A stretch of 53,712 nt of DNA, taken from assembly GCA_937891465.1 (NCBI GenBank), contig CALAHF010000040.1, forward strand, positions 1-53,712, in the 5' to 3' direction. The stretch comes from an uncultured Verrucomicrobiales bacterium (lineage in GTDB: Bacteria; Verrucomicrobiota; Verrucomicrobiia; Verrucomicrobiales; DEV007). The notes below the pieces were generated by a model. That model saw nothing but the letters and a program-made list of their open reading frames with translations, did no database searches and was not told the origin of the DNA. The position numbers and the translations under genes were made by a program. Shown in pieces: positions 9,214 to 18,586 of the stretch (position 1 is its first letter; each line of letters starts with the position of its first letter).

Positions 9214-11340
9214 ATGATGAGTCGCGCAATTTTTCATTTTTTATTAATCATCGCCCTCTTGGGAAATCATGTTTTCGCCGGTGAAATGCGAACGTGGACC
9301 GATATCTCAGGTCGGGAAATCGAAGCTGAAATGACCAGTTTCGCCAACGGGGAGGTCGGGTTCAAATTGAAAGATAGCGGAAAGGAAATTCGATTTCCTT
9401 TTGCTAGACTCTCTGAAGAAGATCGCGGCTATGTCCGTGAGAATGCGCCGGTTAATTTAAAAACCGCTGCCCGCCAAATCGACCAAATGGTCTGGGATCG
9501 GCTGAAAGTAGCCAATTCCGACATCAAAACGGAAGGCGCTGCGTTGGTTGCAAACAAAGATATCGACGGCGCCACCCGAAACAAGGAATTGGCGCGGCTT
9601 GCTCACATGGAGAAGATGACGCATCCGACGAAACCGCTCACTGACGAGCAGTTTCTTCGCCGCATCTATCTCGACCTCGCTGGCCGCATTCCGACTTACA
9701 AAGAAGCTGACACATTTTTTCGCACGCCATCAAAAACCAAACGTGCGGAATTGATCGATAACCTTATCGAGTCCGAAGCGTTTGTGAGCCATTTTTTCAA
9801 TTACATGAGCGACCTGCTTCGCATTCGCGACGGCATCAGCATGGGCGGATTCAACAATCTGAAAGCAGGGGCCTACGGCGATTGGGTGAAGGATCAAATT
9901 CGCGAAGACAAACCGTGGAATCAGTTGGTTGGCGAGATGGTAGAAGCCCGCGGCTACCTCTGGGAAAATCCAGCGACCGGTTACATGCTGACTGACTTCG
10001 GAATGGAGCTTTGTAACTTGTCGAACACGTTCACTACGTTTCTCGGCACTGAAATTACCTGCGCGCAATGCCACGACCATCCGTTCGAAGAGGTTTATCA
10101 GATGGATTTTTACAGAATGGCATCCTTTTTCGGAAACCTGAAATTCAAAGCCAATCCCGATAAAGATCTGCTGAAATTGCTGGGTGCAAAGAAAAAGCAA
10201 TTCGCCGCCGAAGCCAAAAAAGCCAAGAAAAGCTCGAACGATTTAAACGCGTTCATGGACGCTTACACCATGTATGTCGGCGATGGCTTCGAGAATAATG
10301 TCAGGCTGCCGTTCGATTACAAATACGACAACGGCGAGCCAAATACGAATGTCAAACCAGCCACGTATTTCGGTGAAATTGTCGATATTGAAAAACACGG
10401 CACTCCACGAATGGCCTTTGCTGCATGGATTGCCAGTGAGGAAAATCCGCGCTTCACAATCAATATTGTGAACCGACTTTGGAAGCACGTTTACGGCGTC
10501 GCCCAGATCGAACCCGTCCACAACATCCCCGGTCATCTCGGCGGTCAGGCGCAGAATTACGAACTCCTGAAATTCCTCGAATCGCTGATGAAGGAAGTCG
10601 ATTACAGCGTGAAAGATTTTCTGAAAATTCTCTACAAAACGCAAACGTATCAGCGCGAAGCCTGCCACGAATCGCCTACGCTGACGATGATCGACAAAGG
10701 GGAATTTCATTTCCCTGCCCCTATTTTGCGCCGAATGAGCGCGGAGCAACTATGGGATTCTCTCGTGGCGATGTCGGTTCCTGAACCCGAAAGTCCAGAA
10801 CGACGCACCCGAATTTTGGATGACTACCGCAACGTGATGTCGGCCGATTGGAAAAACATGAACTTCGAACAAGCCGAGAAGGTACGAGCGAAATTCAATA
10901 ATCTAGGCAAACCGACCATGATGAACGGCGGCGCAAAAAAAGGAAAGAACACTGGCCCCGTCATGATTCGTGCATCGGAAATGCGAATGCCCAGCAACTT
11001 GGGCTCGTTCCTTTATCAGTTTGGTCAATCCGACAAAAAATTCATCGAGAATGCCAACACCGAAGGCACCATCCCCCAAGTCATGATGTTACTCAATGGA
11101 TCGCTTACCAATCAAATCATGACGAACAATAGCAAAGCGCTCGTCCGGATTGCCCAGGCTGAGGACAGCAAAGACGACGGCATCGATGTTGTCTTCTTGA
11201 GTATCTTGAGCCGACGTCCACGCGGACAGGATCGCGATCTCGCCCGGCCGCTGGTTCGGGGCTCCAACGGAGGCAAAGCCGACTATTCAGACCTCGTGTG
11301 GGCTCTACTCAACACCCGCGAATTCATGTTCATTCAGTAG
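9214..11340 (+). CDS. SHD1 + DUF1549/DUF1553 (PSD1-type) secreted protein
   Basis: A 708-residue exported protein. A signal peptide (to about VFAGE) is followed by an SHD1-like domain (about residues 25-75; RTWTDISGREIEAEM and RLSEEDRGYV), then DUF1549 (from about 135; FLRRIYLDLAGRIPTYKEAD, with CAQCHDHPF near 288) and DUF1553 (IVNRLWKHVYG, LRRMSAEQLWDSL). Unlike the larger PSD1 gene at 43.6 kb it lacks an N-terminal PSCyt1 haem domain. A strong ribosome site (GAGGAGG, 9203-9209) precedes two ATGs. The second (9217) has the better spacing. It pairs with the DUF1501 gene 63 bp downstream, a standard arrangement in this phylum. Confidence 0.92.
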   Translation: MMSRAIFHFLLIIALLGNHVFAGEMRTWTDISGREIEAEMTSFANGEVGFKLKDSGKEIRFPFARLSEEDRGYVRENAPVNLKTAARQIDQMVWDRLKVANSDIKTEGAALVANKDIDGATRNKELARLAHMEKMTHPTKPLTDEQFLRRIYLDLAGRIPTYKEADTFFRTPSKTKRAELIDNLIESEAFVSHFFNYMSDLLRIRDGISMGGFNNLKAGAYGDWVKDQIREDKPWNQLVGEMVEARGYLWENPATGYMLTDFGMELCNLSNTFTTFLGTEITCAQCHDHPFEEVYQMDFYRMASFFGNLKFKANPDKDLLKLLGAKKKQFAAEAKKAKKSSNDLNAFMDAYTMYVGDGFENNVRLPFDYKYDNGEPNTNVKPATYFGEIVDIEKHGTPRMAFAAWIASEENPRFTINIVNRLWKHVYGVAQIEPVHNIPGHLGGQAQNYELLKFLESLMKEVDYSVKDFLKILYKTQTYQREACHESPTLTMIDKGEFHFPAPILRRMSAEQLWDSLVAMSVPEPESPERRTRILDDYRNVMSADWKNMNFEQAEKVRAKFNNLGKPTMMNGGAKKGKNTGPVMIRASEMRMPSNLGSFLYQFGQSDKKFIENANTEGTIPQVMMLLNGSLTNQIMTNNSKALVRIAQAEDSKDDGIDVVFLSILSRRPRGQDRDLARPLVRGSNGGKADYSDLVWALLNTREFMFIQ

Positions 11341-11403
11341 TAATTTTACCCTTTCGTTTCAGAAAACCACAACCGCCCTCAATCACCCATCTCCGAATTT
11401 AAA

Positions 11404-12666
11404 ATGAAATCTGAATTCAACAAACTCGACAGCATCACTCGTCGTAAATTCGCTGAACGCACTGCCGCCTCCGCTCTTGGCCTGACGATGCTTCCAGCTT
11501 TTGACAGCGCGATCGCCGCCTCCAGCGCAGGTAAAGCCAAGCACGTCATTTACATCTACATGGCCGGCGGAATGACGCACCTCGATACGTTTGATCCAAA
11601 ACCCGGCGCTGACACCCAGGGAAAAACAGGTGTAGCCGAAACCGGAGTTGCTGGTGTTCAACTCAGTGAATACATGCCGGATTTGGCGAAGAATTTTAAA
11701 GACATCGCCGTGGTTCGATCACTGACGCAAAAGACGGGTGCTCACGGCGGAGCTTCTTACTGGATGGAAACCGGTTATAAAGAGAACGCTGCGATCCGCC
11801 ATCCCAACATGGGTGCGTGGGCCCAGAAAGTGAACGGTGCGCAGCATCCTCAATTGCCTGACACGATTTTCATTGGCGGCGGTGGCCCGGGAGCTGGTTT
11901 TATGGGCGCAAGTTTCGCTCCCCTCCCCATCGGAGATCCGACAAAGGGACTGCCAAATTCAAAAAGCCCCGTGAAGAAAAACCGCGAAGATGAGCGGCTC
12001 GCTGCCTTGGAAGGATTCAACCGGTCGTTCCTCGACAAATATCACACCGAAGACGTCGAGGCCTACTCCCAATTTTATGACAACACCCTCGAATTTCTAA
12101 AAGGTGAAGACCTCGACGTTTTTAATCTCGGGAAAGAGAAAAAAGAAACCCGCGCGGCCTATGGAAATGGGCGCTTTGGTCAGGGATTGCTCCTCGCAAA
12201 ACGACTCGTCAAAACCGGTGTGCGCTTCGTTCGCGTCGGCAACGGCGGTTGGGATATGCACGGCGACCTCTGGAATCGCGGTCCCGGAAAGATCAACGAA
12301 TTCTCAAAAGGAATCGCCACATTGATCAATGACCTGAAGGCCGAAGGCCTATTCGATTCCACCCTCATTGTTCTCACCACCGAATTTGGTCGTACTCCGA
12401 AAATCAACGCCCGCTCTGGCCGCGATCACCACCCTCGCTGTTTCTCAGCAATGATGGCTGGCGGCGGAATCAACGGAGGTCAGGTTTACGGAAAAACAGA
12501 TGCCCGCGCAATCAGCGTTGCAGAAGATCCCGTGTCGCCTGCCGATTTCAATGCAACCGTGGCAACTGCACTCGGCTTACCGCTCGATAAACGAATTTTC
12601 GCACCTAACGGACGACCATTCTTTATCGGAAACAACGGCAAACCGATTCAGCAATTTTTCGCCTAA
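11404..12666 (+). CDS. DUF1501 family protein (Tat-exported)
   Basis: A 420-residue DUF1501 protein, a member of the alkaline-phosphatase/sulfatase-like fold whose substrate is unknown. The N terminus carries a twin-arginine signal (TRRKFAERTAAS). Family text is clear: HVIYIYMAGGMTHLDTFDPK, HGGASYWMETGYKENA, VGNGGWDMHGD and the C-terminal LIVLTTEFGRTPKIN then GRDHHPRCFSAMMAGGGI. It is the partner of the PSD1-type gene just upstream and most likely shares its transcript. Confidence 0.94.
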   Translation: MKSEFNKLDSITRRKFAERTAASALGLTMLPAFDSAIAASSAGKAKHVIYIYMAGGMTHLDTFDPKPGADTQGKTGVAETGVAGVQLSEYMPDLAKNFKDIAVVRSLTQKTGAHGGASYWMETGYKENAAIRHPNMGAWAQKVNGAQHPQLPDTIFIGGGGPGAGFMGASFAPLPIGDPTKGLPNSKSPVKKNREDERLAALEGFNRSFLDKYHTEDVEAYSQFYDNTLEFLKGEDLDVFNLGKEKKETRAAYGNGRFGQGLLLAKRLVKTGVRFVRVGNGGWDMHGDLWNRGPGKINEFSKGIATLINDLKAEGLFDSTLIVLTTEFGRTPKINARSGRDHHPRCFSAMMAGGGINGGQVYGKTDARAISVAEDPVSPADFNATVATALGLPLDKRIFAPNGRPFFIGNNGKPIQQFFA

Positions 12667-12723
12667 GCCGCCTCAGGGAGAAGTCGCCGAATCTCCTCAT
12701 TTTTTGGCGGGCCAATCGTTAGA

Positions 12724-13477
12724 ATGTTTATGAAAATATTCATCTCGGCGCTGACGTTTGCGCTCATCGGAATTTCAATTGCCGATGATGCCAAACCTAA
12801 ATCCATCCACGTCATCGTTGCCCTGTGCGACAACGAGCATCAAGGCATTTTTCCGGTGAATCCAAAAATCGGAAACGGTGACGATTTAGAGAACAATCTT
12901 TACTGGGGTTGCTCCGATGGGATGAGCCGGTATTTCAAGAATTCGAATGACTGGACATTAACGGAAACCAAAAAGGTCGATCCTGCAGTCAAGAATCCCA
13001 CGGTGCTGGAAACCCTCGTTTTCAAACACAAGAAGACCGGAGCCATTCTCACCGCAGAGGCCTGGCGCGGACGCGAGATCAAAGGCGCGATTCAAAAATT
13101 TACCGACCTTCTCAACGACGAAGAAACAGACCTCGTCGCCTACATTGGCCACAATGGACTGATGGAATTTGACGTCCTTCAGAAAGCGCCAACAACTCCG
13201 CGAAAGACAAAAAAAGATGCGGTGGTTCTATGCTGCAAAAGCGATGCATATTTCGATACAATGCTGACAACCGCAGGCGTATCCCCCGTTTTGATGACCG
13301 ATCAATTCATGTATCCCGGATCATTTTTGCTAAAAGCCGCGATCGATGGATGGCTGCTTGGCGAAAGCCCCCACAAAAATTCGGGATCGTGCCGCTGCAG
13401 TTTACGCAAAGAATCAAAAGATCCGCGTTTCCGCTGCGAGAGGTGTTTTTACCCATCTCAAAAAAGACGATCAATAA
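12724..13477 (+). CDS. secreted protein of unknown family, frameshifted near the C terminus
   Basis: A signal peptide (best from ATG 12730; ISALTFALIGISIAD) is followed by a domain with conserved-looking text: VIVALCDNEHQGIFPV, IGNGDDLENNLYWGC, TDLVAYIGHNGLMEFD and MTDQFMYPGSFLLKAAIDGW. The pattern resembles a conserved hypothetical of PVC bacteria, but I cannot name it. As written the frame runs to 13560 with an unnatural Cys/Arg/Ser-rich tail. Dropping one base in the C5/A5 run at 13368-13379 restores a plausible ending (KIRDRAAAVYAKNQK) that stops at 13477. The last bases overlap the 3' end of the convergent rhodanese gene. Confidence 0.65.
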
Positions 13478-13956
13478 CCTCTCTCGACTTCATTTCCAGC
13501 TTCCGCCCAGCCTTCGATACCGATCGAGAAGTTAAGGAAATAAATCGAAACAAAGCCTAGCTCCTTCAAATCTTCGATGGCATTCGAAGTCTTCGCGCCC
13601 GATTCCGGCGTGTTACTTCCGTATACCAGAATGGGCTGATCGCGTTCAAAGACACTCATTTCATCGCGAAAACCTTCGAACGAACGATCGTACGAGAGCG
13701 CCTTGGGCATCCTCGATTTATTGAACGCATCAATGCCCCGAATATCGATAATGGCAACATCAGGGCTTCTTTCAATCAACGAAACAGCCTGCTCAACATT
13801 CAAATCGTAGATTTGCTGCATGAACTCTGACGGGGCATACGGCTCGAAGCTCTCCAGCCGCTCGACTGTTATTTGCTGGGTATTCTGCCCACAGCCGACC
13901 ACAAAGATCAGCGGCAGCAAAACAGCACCCAAAACTGGAAATCCCAAACGTGACAT
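13471..13956 (-). CDS. rhodanese-like lipoprotein
   Basis: From ATG 13956 the protein is 161 residues with a lipoprotein signal (VLGAVLLPLIFVVGCGQ, lipobox Cys near residue 22). The single rhodanese-like domain shows VEQAVSLIERSPDVAIIDIR, then RDQPILVYGSNTPESGAKTS, then EDLKELGFVSIYFLN and WAEAGNEVE. The usual active-site Cys loop is replaced by YGSNTPESG, so there is no catalytic cysteine and sulfurtransferase activity is unlikely. A longer frame upstream (to 14154) is antisense to the TIM-barrel gene and was not used. It diverges from that gene with an 83-bp gap. Confidence 0.8.
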   Translation of the reverse strand: MSRLGFPVLGAVLLPLIFVVGCGQNTQQITVERLESFEPYAPSEFMQQIYDLNVEQAVSLIERSPDVAIIDIRGIDAFNKSRMPKALSYDRSFEGFRDEMSVFERDQPILVYGSNTPESGAKTSNAIEDLKELGFVSIYFLNFSIGIEGWAEAGNEVERGY

Positions 13957-14039
13957 CGTGGAAACGTAACGGACAAACGCCATCAATTCAACGGTGTTCG
14001 CGTCTTGGCACAATTCGCGATTCATGCCATCCTTCCAGC

Positions 14040-14987
14040 ATGATTCTTCAGCCACCGAACGGCCACAGTCGCCGAAACTTTCTTTCTCTCGCCTCAGGCT
14101 TTGCCATTGGAGCACCCGCAGCCGCCACATTTGGTGTGGAAAACCCTTACACACGAGCTGGCGATGGGGCTCACCTTCGCCTCGGTTTAGCCGCTTATTC
14201 GTTTGGTCGGTATTTCAAATACATGAAGGGCAAAGAGCGCGAAATTGCTGAGCCCGGGAAAGAAATCGACATGCTTGGATTCATCGACTTCTGCGCCAAA
14301 CATGGAGTCGATGGCGCGGAGCTAACAAGCTATTTTTTCCCACCGGACGTAGCCAAAACGGGTCTTCTCGCTCAGTGCAGACACCGGGCTCACATCTCCG
14401 GTGTTTCAGTTTCCGGAACCGCGGTTGGAAACAATTTCTCCTATCCCAGAGATGCGCCCGAACGAGCGCAGCAAATGGAATATGTGAAAGAATGGATTGA
14501 TCACGCCGCGGTCATGGGAGCTCCTCACATCCGGGTTTTTGCCGGGAAACATCCGAAAGGAGTCTCCGGCGAAGAAGCCGAAAAGAATGCGATCGAAGCT
14601 CTCGTTGAAGCCGCCGAATACGCAGGGAAAAAGGGAATTTTCCTCGGGATCGAAAACCACGACTCCATTGCTACGGCCGATCGCCTTCTCAGAATCGTGA
14701 GAGCGGTAAAAAGCCCATGGGTCTGCGTGAATCTCGACACCGGAAACTTTCACAGCGACGATCCTTATGCTGACATGGCCGCAAGCGCTCCATATTCTGC
14801 CAATGTTCAGGTCAAAGTGGCCCTGAAAATCGACGGAAAACATCAGCCAACCGATTTCAAACGCGTCGGCGATATCCTGAAAGAAGCCAACTACCGCGGT
14901 TTCGTCGTTCTTGAGTTTGAGGAAAAAGACGATCCGTTCGAGGCTGTGCCAAAAGCGCTCGATCAGCTACGAGCAGGGATTGCGTGA
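14040..14987 (+). CDS. Tat-exported sugar phosphate isomerase/epimerase-like TIM-barrel protein
   Basis: From ATG 14040 the protein is 315 residues. The twin-arginine signal HSRRNFLSLASGFAIGA decides this start over the longer frame. The barrel shows the AP endonuclease 2/xylose isomerase-like pattern: LRLGLAAYSFGRYF, GFIDFCAKHGVDGAELTSY, APHIRVFAGKHPKG, IFLGIENHDSIAT, VCVNLDTGNFHSDDPY and FVVLEFEEKDDP, with Glu/Asp/His/Glu metal-ligand candidates at strand ends. The substrate is unknown. Export suggests a periplasmic sugar or polyol. It is followed by a doublet of the palindromic element. Confidence 0.88.
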   Translation: MILQPPNGHSRRNFLSLASGFAIGAPAAATFGVENPYTRAGDGAHLRLGLAAYSFGRYFKYMKGKEREIAEPGKEIDMLGFIDFCAKHGVDGAELTSYFFPPDVAKTGLLAQCRHRAHISGVSVSGTAVGNNFSYPRDAPERAQQMEYVKEWIDHAAVMGAPHIRVFAGKHPKGVSGEEAEKNAIEALVEAAEYAGKKGIFLGIENHDSIATADRLLRIVRAVKSPWVCVNLDTGNFHSDDPYADMAASAPYSANVQVKVALKIDGKHQPTDFKRVGDILKEANYRGFVVLEFEEKDDPFEAVPKALDQLRAGIA

Positions 14988-14999
14988 ATCAGCCAGCCT

Positions 15000-15098
15000 A
15001 CAAAGCAACGGTATCCGTTCGACGAACATACCCCATCTGTACGTGAACACTTTTCGAACCAACAGTGTCCATTCATCGAACGCACCCTGTTGATTCGA
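15000..15098. repeat. palindromic element, copy 2 (99-bp doublet, intergenic)
   Basis: Two 45-bp units (15000-15044 and 15054-15098) are separated by 9 bp. The second unit ends in the conserved arm ACCCTGTTGATTCGA, and its left arm is TCGAACCAACAGTGT. The first unit is more diverged but keeps GTTCGACGAACATACCC. The doublet fills most of the gap between the TIM-barrel and antiporter genes. Confidence 0.85.
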
Positions 15099-15123
15099 AA
15101 CGGCATTCCGGCTATGATCCGGC

Positions 15124-16395
15124 ATGTCGATTTTTGAATTGTGTGCTGTCCTCATCGCTATCGCGGCGGTTCTCGGATATTTGAACGTCCGTTATCTGAA
15201 ACTGCCAACCACGATCGGCATTATGCTGATCAGTTTGGCGTTTTCATTGATTCTAGTGATCCTCGGTCGCTTTTTCCCCAGCATCACAGAAACGGCGGAA
15301 TCAATTGTCGAACAGGTCCAATTTGGAGACACGCTGCTAAAAGTCATGCTCAGCTACCTGCTATTCGCGGGCGCCCTGCACGTCGATCTCTCCGATTTAG
15401 CGAAGCAAAAATGGATCATCGCAACGATGGCCACCCTCGGCGTGGTGAGTTCCACGTTCTTGATTGGTGGCGCGGTTTACTTTTTGGTACCGCTCTTTGG
15501 CTACGAAATCAAATTTCTCTACTGCCTACTTTTTGGCGCATTGATCTCACCGACTGATCCTGTCGCGGTCTTGGGAATTCTTAAAAAAGCCGGCGTTTCC
15601 AAAGAACTGGAAACGAAGATCACTGGCGAGTCGCTCTTTAACGACGGCGTCGGCGTGGTTGTATTCCTAGCGTTGTTAGGAATTGCTACGGGCGAAGCGG
15701 AGCTAACGGCTAGTCACATTGGGCACCTGTTTTTGGTTGAAGCTGTCGGCGGCGTTGTTTTTGGATTGGTTCTCGGTGCAATCGGTTACTACATGCTGAA
15801 AAAAATCGATAATTACCAAGTCGAAGTCATCATCACACTGGCGATGGTCACGGGCGGTTACGCGTTGGCTCAGACGCTTCATGTTTCGGGCCCCCTCGCG
15901 ATGGTAATTGCCGGATTGATGATTGGAAACCGGGGCCGAAGACTGGCAATGTCCGACACAACCCGGAAGCACCTTGATCTATTCTGGGAATTGATCGATG
16001 AAGCGCTCAACGCCATTCTTTTTACCCTGATTGGTATTGAGTTGATCGTCGTTGCTCAGAGTGTGACTCCAACGGCATTGCTTCTTGCTGCGGTCTCAAT
16101 CATTGTCGTTTTGGCATCTCGTTTCATTGCTGTTTCGATCCCCGTTTACCTCCTGAAACCCCTCCGTTCTTTCGACCCGGGAACAATCAAAATGCTCACA
16201 TGGGGTGGTCTTCGCGGCGGAATTTCGGTCGCGCTTGCCCTCGCGATCCCAAAAGACTTCGGGATCGCACGCGATATTTTTCTCGTACTCACCTACGTGA
16301 TCGTCATTTTCTCAATCGTTGTTCAGGGCATGACGGTTGGAAAATTGTATCAAGCCGAGCAGCGGCGCCAGTCTAGAAAGGCCGACGCGGTGTGA
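15124..16395 (+). CDS. Na+/H+ antiporter, CPA1 (NhaP-type) family
   Basis: A 423-residue integral membrane protein with about 12 hydrophobic segments and CPA1 hallmarks: LLFAGALHVDL, GALISPTDPVAVLGILKKAG, ITGESLFNDGVGVVVFLAL (the ND pair of the ion-binding core) and MLTWGGLRGGISVALALAIP. It exchanges cytoplasmic Na+ (or K+) for H+. Its stop overlaps the start of the next gene by four bases (GTGA, 16392-16395), so the two are translationally coupled. Confidence 0.93.
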   Translation: MSIFELCAVLIAIAAVLGYLNVRYLKLPTTIGIMLISLAFSLILVILGRFFPSITETAESIVEQVQFGDTLLKVMLSYLLFAGALHVDLSDLAKQKWIIATMATLGVVSSTFLIGGAVYFLVPLFGYEIKFLYCLLFGALISPTDPVAVLGILKKAGVSKELETKITGESLFNDGVGVVVFLALLGIATGEAELTASHIGHLFLVEAVGGVVFGLVLGAIGYYMLKKIDNYQVEVIITLAMVTGGYALAQTLHVSGPLAMVIAGLMIGNRGRRLAMSDTTRKHLDLFWELIDEALNAILFTLIGIELIVVAQSVTPTALLLAAVSIIVVLASRFIAVSIPVYLLKPLRSFDPGTIKMLTWGGLRGGISVALALAIPKDFGIARDIFLVLTYVIVIFSIVVQGMTVGKLYQAEQRRQSRKADAV

Positions 16396-17834
16396 AAAAA
16401 GGAGCCGTCATTTTTGGTAGTCTCCTGGTGCTAATTTTCGCCGCACTCGCAATCGTCGTGACGGTTGCTATCTCCAAAGCGCCGTCGCGTTTTGTATCAC
16501 CATCCGACGAACGCGAATGGGCAAGAGCGGAATTCGATCGGTTGTTTATTACTTCAACGGGTTCGCTTCCGCTTCTTCCATCCGATCCGCCGGCCGTTCG
16601 GAAAATGACGGAAAAGAAGAACAAAGTGGAGTTTGTCTTCGACAGCATAAGTCGGGACAAAAGAGAGCTCACACGATTTGGAAACCGGATTGATACCCCC
16701 CCCGGAGATACCGCCGCAATACTTCCTGATGGAAACACCCTTCGTTTTCTGGGTGTCGCGACCTATTTCCCTGAAAAATTACATGAGCGATTTTTGAACG
16801 GAAACGTCGAATTGGTCTGGCACGATCCAGCCACATTGGAACCACTCGATGATTCGACCGCCAGAGAACGAAATTTGGAATCGACGTCGCGGCTTGATCT
16901 ATCCGAAAGGGCAATCGTTCTAGCCTTTGATCTGTCCGAACCTGATCTGCCGCACCGATGGCAATCAATCAACACTCGAAATTCGGATACTCTCTGTCGA
17001 GTTCACTCCTCTTCCTCATCACAAACTCGCGAAAACGTTCGCTACTGCGCCCTTGAGTTGAATTTGTATCATCAGTCAGCGATGGACCTTTTGATTTCGA
17101 TCTCCCACGGCAAACCGGAGACACAAACCGTTGATTTTGCATCACTTCCGCTCAACAAACCGGTATTTTTTGATTCAGGAAACGTTCAGCTCTCGGTCCC
17201 TTTCAGATCCGACGGGAATCAGAATTCTAGCTCTCACTCTCACGGAGGCCCAAGCGGCAGGAGAGACACGATCGGATTTGGCTGGACGAAATCTTCGAGC
17301 TATCAGAAATCATTCGCGATTATCGATTGCTGGCCTCCGGCTCAAGGCAGCCAGTTCGAATGGAGAACAACATCTGGTGATAAAAACAACGACTATTGGA
17401 GAGGAAATTTTGGCGACGACGGTGTCAGCAGCATCGATTTCAGAACAAAACTGGCTGAAACCGGGCCCTCGGAAATCCGACATTTCCCGGATGTCACGCA
17501 TGTTGCATTCCATCTCGACGCCATTCCTGGGCTTCCAAAATTAAAAAATTTATTCGAGGTCAACTCAGGTCCGATTCGCTTTAAATATGGCCCTGACGCA
17601 CGTAATTTTCTGGAATCAGCAACGCAAACCAGAGTGACCTGGCACGGAAAAGTATGGCCGGATTCTTCCTTGCCTATTGAATTCGAAAACATCACTCCAG
17701 CAGAATTGATTGCCAAAGCTGAAACGCTGAATGGCATTCAACTTCACGTCGATTCTGATGCGCAAAAAATCGAAGAGTGGAAACCCAAACCGCTTCTTGA
17801 GCGGCTCAGCGATTGGTTTAAGAACCTGTTCTAG
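16392..17834 (+). CDS. unknown single-span membrane protein coupled to the antiporter
   Basis: A 480-residue protein starting at GTG inside the antiporter stop codon. One membrane segment (residues 5-27, VIFGSLLVLIFAALAIVVTVAI) precedes a large, presumably periplasmic region with no family I recognise. It has a Ser/His-rich stretch near 265-275, several Trp-containing strands and a short amphipathic C terminus (LLERLSDWFKNLF). The strict coupling suggests a job related to ion homeostasis, but nothing in the sequence proves it. It ends 6 bp from the convergent response regulator. Confidence 0.75.
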   Translation: MKKGAVIFGSLLVLIFAALAIVVTVAISKAPSRFVSPSDEREWARAEFDRLFITSTGSLPLLPSDPPAVRKMTEKKNKVEFVFDSISRDKRELTRFGNRIDTPPGDTAAILPDGNTLRFLGVATYFPEKLHERFLNGNVELVWHDPATLEPLDDSTARERNLESTSRLDLSERAIVLAFDLSEPDLPHRWQSINTRNSDTLCRVHSSSSSQTRENVRYCALELNLYHQSAMDLLISISHGKPETQTVDFASLPLNKPVFFDSGNVQLSVPFRSDGNQNSSSHSHGGPSGRRDTIGFGWTKSSSYQKSFAIIDCWPPAQGSQFEWRTTSGDKNNDYWRGNFGDDGVSSIDFRTKLAETGPSEIRHFPDVTHVAFHLDAIPGLPKLKNLFEVNSGPIRFKYGPDARNFLESATQTRVTWHGKVWPDSSLPIEFENITPAELIAKAETLNGIQLHVDSDAQKIEEWKPKPLLERLSDWFKNLF

Positions 17835-17840
17835 CGCAAC

Positions 17841-18524
17841 CTACCCCTTCGGCAAAAGTCCTTCTTTCAGCGCTTTTGCAACCGCACCGGTCATCGTGTT
17901 GACGTGCAGCTTGCTGTAAATTCCGCGGATGTGTTTGTCGACGGTGTGGAAACTGAGATCGAGCTGGTCCGCAATTTCCTTTTTCGTAAGACCGCCAACC
18001 ATCTGTTCGAGCACTTCCTTTTCGCGCTCGGTCAAGCCGTAGTCCCGACTCTCCGGAGCCAAATGTGAAAACATGTCGAGCACGCGACGGGCAATCCGCG
18101 CATTGATTGGGGCGCCACCTGCGATGACTTCCCGAATTGCGATTGGAATTTCACCCATGCTGGATGTTTTCAAAAGATAACCGGAAGCACCAGCACAAAT
18201 CGCACTGAATACTTTCTCGTTGTCATCGAAAACAGAGAAAACCAGGATCTCGATCTCAGGAAGGGCATGCTTGATTTGGCGAATCCCCTCGACCCCGCTC
18301 ATTCCAGGCAATCCTAGATCGAAAAGCATCACGGTAGGACGTTCACCCGCGACCAGGGCATCGATCGCTTCTTCACACCGCTCATATTGATGAACGCAGG
18401 TCATGTCCTTTTGACGGTTCAAGACCCGTGCGACGGTCTTACGAAGGGTTTCGTTATCTTCCACCACCCAAATTTTGGTTGGTTCAGCGGGTTCTTCAGA
18501 TTCTTTTGCTTTGTCGTCGCTCAT
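17841..18524 (-). CDS. NarL/FixJ-type response regulator
   Basis: A 227-residue two-domain regulator. The receiver domain (about 17-135) has VVEDNE, phospho-acceptor Asp69 in MLFDLGLPGM, and a Lys in YLLKTSS. The LuxR-type helix-turn-helix (about 160-220) shows LTEREKEVLEQMVGGLTKKE and SFHTVDKHIRGIYSKLHV. It is the cognate output of the histidine kinase 62 bp upstream on the same strand, so phosphorylation would promote dimerisation and DNA binding. Targets are not evident. Confidence 0.94.
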   Translation of the reverse strand: MSDDKAKESEEPAEPTKIWVVEDNETLRKTVARVLNRQKDMTCVHQYERCEEAIDALVAGERPTVMLFDLGLPGMSGVEGIRQIKHALPEIEILVFSVFDDNEKVFSAICAGASGYLLKTSSMGEIPIAIREVIAGGAPINARIARRVLDMFSHLAPESRDYGLTEREKEVLEQMVGGLTKKEIADQLDLSFHTVDKHIRGIYSKLHVNTMTGAVAKALKEGLLPKG

Positions 18525-18586
18525 AGTAAAACACTACTTCTAGTTTGCTTGAATTTCGCCGGTTTTCAGAGATTATTCTAACGCAT

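Noticed and set aside
13471-14154. Longer rhodanese frame starting at 14154
   Set aside because: The first 66 residues are antisense to the TIM-barrel gene and lack signal features. The lipoprotein signal begins at ATG 13956.
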